Shown here one piece after another: positions 61,681-64,000 of a DNA stretch of 64,000 bases. Within the stretch, counting starts at the first letter, position 1. Each line of letters opens with the position of its first letter. The position numbers were made by a program, and so were the translations under genes. This DNA is from Meridianimarinicoccus marinus (lineage in GTDB: Bacteria; Pseudomonadota; Alphaproteobacteria; Rhodobacterales; Rhodobacteraceae), in NCBI RefSeq assembly GCF_040689105.1, contig NZ_JBFBVU010000010.1:62001-126000 (forward strand), written 5' to 3'. The notes beneath the pieces are model-generated. The model was not told the origin of the DNA, searched no databases, and worked only from the letters and a program-made list of their open reading frames with translations.

Positions 61681-63288
61681 ATGAGTGTGATTGGAGATCC
61701 GAAGTCGCCGACCGTGTCGATTGCCGGCCTGCCGCTGAACCCCGTGGGCTTCGGCGCCTTCGTCCTGCTGATCCTTGTGTCGATCCCGTTCTTCCTGGCC
61801 GGGTTCATCGAATTGGCGGTCAACTGGGCAACGCCGGAATACAGCCACGGGCCGCTGATCCCGGTCATCTCGCTGTATCTGTTCCTGCGCGAGATGCGCC
61901 GCGTGCCCCAGGTCGGGTACGAACCCGACGCCAAGCGCTGGCAGGGCCTGCTGGTGCTGCTTCTGGGGCTGGTGATCGCCGGCTTCGGCAACCTGGTGCT
62001 GATCCCCGACATCGTCGCCTATGCCTTCATCATCTGGGTGATGGGCGTCGTTCTGGTCATCTTCGGGTGGGAACGCGGCAAGACCCACTGGGCGCCGGTG
62101 CTGCATCTGATCTTCATGCTGCCCCTGCCCCAGTTCATGTATTGGCAGCTGTCGATCTTCCTGCAGGGCATTTCCTCGCAGATCGGGGTCTGGTTCGTGG
62201 AACTGGCGCAGATCCCGGTGTTCCTGGACGGCAACATCATCGATCTGGGCATCTACAAGCTGCAGGTCGCCGAGGCGTGTTCGGGCCTGCGCTACCTCTT
62301 CCCGATCCTGTCGTTCTCCTACCTGTTCTCGATCCTGTATCGCGGGCCGATGTGGCACAAGGCGGTGCTGCTGTTGTCGGCCGCGCCGATCACCGTGCTG
62401 ATGAACTCGTTCCGGATCGGCATGATCGGCATCCTGGTGAACTACTATGGCATCGAACAGGCCGAGGGTTTCCTGCATTTCTTCGAAGGCTGGGTCATCT
62501 TCCTGTCCTGCGTCGGCATCCTGTTCCTGATGGCGATCTGCCTGCAGCGGCTGACGCCCAACCCGCTGCCGCTGGGCGACGCCATCGATCTGGACACATC
62601 CGGGTTTGGCCCGATCCTGGCGCGGGCGCTGGCCATGGTGCCCAGCGTGGCGCTGATCCTGGCCATCGGCATGTCCGGGACAATGTCGCTGCTGTGGCTG
62701 AACGCCCCCAGCCCACAACACATCGTGCCGGACCGCACGCCCTTCATGCTGTTCCCGCGCGAGATCGACGGCCGCTATGCCTCGTTCGAATCGCTGTCGC
62801 CCAGCGTCGCGGCAGTGCTGGATGCCGATGACTACGTCTCTGCCAACTACTCCCGTGAAAGAGAGATGCCGATCAACTTCTTTATCGCTTACTACGAGAA
62901 TCAGACCGAAGGCGGCGGCATCCATTCGCCCGAGGTCTGCCTGCCCGTCGGCGGCTGGGAGATGTTCAGCCTCGCCCCCTATGAGATGAGCTTCCCCGAC
63001 ACCGTCTATGGCACCTTCGAAGTCAACCGCGCGGTGATCCAGAAGGGGCTGAGCAAACAGCTGGTCTATTACTGGTTCGAACAGCGCGGCCGCCGCATGA
63101 CCAATGATTTCGCGGCCAAGTTCACCGTGGTCTACGACAGCTGGACCCGGGGCCGCCTGGATGGCGCATTGGTGCGCTTCGTGACCCCCATCGCGGATGA
63201 GGACGGCGGCGAGGCTGCGGCGGAGGCTCGGTTGCAGGTCTTCATGGCGGAGGCGCTCAAGAAATTGCCGCGCTATGTGCCCGAGTGA
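61681..63288 (+). CDS. xrtD: Exosortase with fused EpsI domain, XrtD-like (VPLPA-CTERM specific)
   Basis: The 535-residue protein has an N-terminal exosortase (about eight transmembrane helices) with the catalytic triad Cys200 (EACSGLRYLFPI), Arg245 (NSFRIGMIGILV) and His266 (GFLHFFEGW). A C-terminal EpsI-type domain (about 330-535) contains HSPEVCLPVGGWEMFS. This fusion is the layout of XrtD, which processes VPLPA-CTERM tails; a cargo is encoded at 29077. The exact subtype assignment rests on the cargo tail and fusion. Its stop overlaps the rhomboid start as GTGA. Confidence 0.88.
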   Translation: MSVIGDPKSPTVSIAGLPLNPVGFGAFVLLILVSIPFFLAGFIELAVNWATPEYSHGPLIPVISLYLFLREMRRVPQVGYEPDAKRWQGLLVLLLGLVIAGFGNLVLIPDIVAYAFIIWVMGVVLVIFGWERGKTHWAPVLHLIFMLPLPQFMYWQLSIFLQGISSQIGVWFVELAQIPVFLDGNIIDLGIYKLQVAEACSGLRYLFPILSFSYLFSILYRGPMWHKAVLLLSAAPITVLMNSFRIGMIGILVNYYGIEQAEGFLHFFEGWVIFLSCVGILFLMAICLQRLTPNPLPLGDAIDLDTSGFGPILARALAMVPSVALILAIGMSGTMSLLWLNAPSPQHIVPDRTPFMLFPREIDGRYASFESLSPSVAAVLDADDYVSANYSREREMPINFFIAYYENQTEGGGIHSPEVCLPVGGWEMFSLAPYEMSFPDTVYGTFEVNRAVIQKGLSKQLVYYWFEQRGRRMTNDFAAKFTVVYDSWTRGRLDGALVRFVTPIADEDGGEAAAEARLQVFMAEALKKLPRYVPE

Positions 63289-64000
63289 GTGACAGCGCCC
63301 GAAATTCCGCCTCGGGGAGCGGGCTGGCCGCGCTGATCCAGCGCCGGTATCGCGGCGGGCAGCACTGGGGCCCCAAGGGTGCCGCCAGGGGGCCGCGCTT
63401 CCTGCTGTGGGGGGTGCCGATCTCGCTTCTGGCGATCATGGTCCTGACCGTCGCGATCGAAGCTGTGTTGACCGCCGGCGACCACTCCGTGTTTTTTAGC
63501 AGCGCGACCCGTGGCTTCGCCTATCTGCTGGGCGCCTTCCACAACTCTTTGCTGCACGGCGCGCGCGAGGTGTTCCCCGGCCAGAGCGTCAGCATGTTCG
63601 TCACCTATGCCTTCATCCACGGCGGGCCGGTGCATCTGATCGTCAACATGGTTGCGCTGGCCAGCTTCGGCATGGTGATCGTCCAGCGCATCGGACAGAA
63701 GCGCTTTCTGGTGGCCTATTTGCTGTGCGCCATCGGCGGCGCCGCGGGGTTTGGCCTGCTCAGCAACAGCCCCGCCCCCATGGTCGGCGCCTCGGGGGCG
63801 CTGTTCGGTCTGGTCGGCATCTGGGTCTGCTGGGACTACCTGGATCGCCGCCACTATGGCGACCCGCTCTGGGTCACGCTGCGGGCGCTGGCGTTCCTGG
63901 TTCTTTACAACCTCGTGTTCTTCCTGCTGCTGCATGGCAGCCTGGCCTGGGAAACCCATCTGGGCGGCTTTGTCACCGGCTGGCTGCTGGCGATCTACTG
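63285..64000 (+). CDS. Rhomboid-family intramembrane serine protease (3' end beyond window)
   Basis: The first 238 residues are visible. The fold has about six helices; HLIVN (His117/Asn121), the nucleophile Ser170 in GASGALFG, and His225 in ETHLGGFV are the rhomboid catalytic elements. A GTG start overlaps the exosortase stop as GTGA, so it should be translated from the same transcript. The first 38 residues are basic and probably cytoplasmic. Only a few residues are likely missing. Ordinary rhomboids regulate membrane proteins; a role beside the exosortase is inferred from coupling. Confidence 0.85.
   Translation, partial: MSDSARNSASGSGLAALIQRRYRGGQHWGPKGAARGPRFLLWGVPISLLAIMVLTVAIEAVLTAGDHSVFFSSATRGFAYLLGAFHNSLLHGAREVFPGQSVSMFVTYAFIHGGPVHLIVNMVALASFGMVIVQRIGQKRFLVAYLLCAIGGAAGFGLLSNSPAPMVGASGALFGLVGIWVCWDYLDRRHYGDPLWVTLRALAFLVLYNLVFFLLLHGSLAWETHLGGFVTGWLLAIY

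Overview
The window is GC-rich, gene-dense DNA from an alphaproteobacterium, most likely of the Rhodobacterales (roseobacter/Paracoccaceae group). This is judged from family recognition, not a database search. The main signs are a (2S)-methylsuccinyl-CoA dehydrogenase of the ethylmalonyl-CoA pathway, a VPLPA-CTERM cargo protein with an XrtD-like exosortase, a head-spike-base protein of the gene transfer agent type, and short overlapping stop/start codons in many gene pairs. No rRNA, CRISPR array, transposase or integrase was seen. One tRNA gene (Trp) is present.

Layout. 1-5.3 kb: nusG (cut by the window edge), secE, tdh, kbl, tRNA-Trp and tuf on the minus strand, with a Tat-exported msrB on the plus strand. 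A relic of a second tuf 3' end lies just downstream of tuf. 5.4-10.4 kb: a lipoprotein, etfBA, a cobalamin adenosyltransferase, a HIG1-type membrane protein, an SDR and an SH3 protein. 10.5-19.7 kb: parC, a PfkB sugar kinase, an acyltransferase, the regulatory PTS block ptsH-EIIA-rapZ-hprK, pckA and a TauE-type exporter. 19.8-29 kb: mcd, a double SpoIIAA-like protein, a META protein, recO-DUF1491-era-rnc-lepB, an AbrB-type membrane protein, a secreted hydrolase and acpS. 29-45 kb: the VPLPA-CTERM protein, ileS, a cupin, a group III truncated globin, ycjX-GNAT-ycjF, truA, gshA, rsmE, ubiA, an OmpA-type protein and pgsA-moaD-moaE.

45-64 kb holds an exopolysaccharide/exosortase locus in two parts. 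The first part has a TPR lipoprotein of the PrsT type, a priming sugar transferase, a MuA/ExeA-like ATPase, a Wzz-type chain-length protein and a tyrosine autokinase. The second part, from 59.4 kb, has a Wza-type export protein, an outer-membrane beta-barrel protein, a fused exosortase-EpsI protein and a translationally coupled rhomboid protease that runs off the window end. Between them lie a secreted protein of unknown function, the spike-base protein, an S49 peptidase, a 56-residue zinc-ribbon membrane protein, a Ca/Na antiporter, an SDR and uvrC.

How the genes fit together. Mcd passes electrons to EtfAB, and the ethylmalonyl-CoA pathway depends on adenosylcobalamin mutases that the adenosyltransferase supplies. 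The HprK-HPr-EIIA-RapZ block has no sugar permease and looks purely regulatory. The exosortase locus probably secretes a polysaccharide and anchors or releases VPLPA-CTERM proteins, one of which is encoded 32 kb away in the same window. The most unusual items are the rhomboid gene coupled to the exosortase, the tuf tail relic with its perfect inverted repeat, the Tdh that lacks all four structural-zinc cysteines, and a tandem operator-like repeat in front of kbl-tdh.
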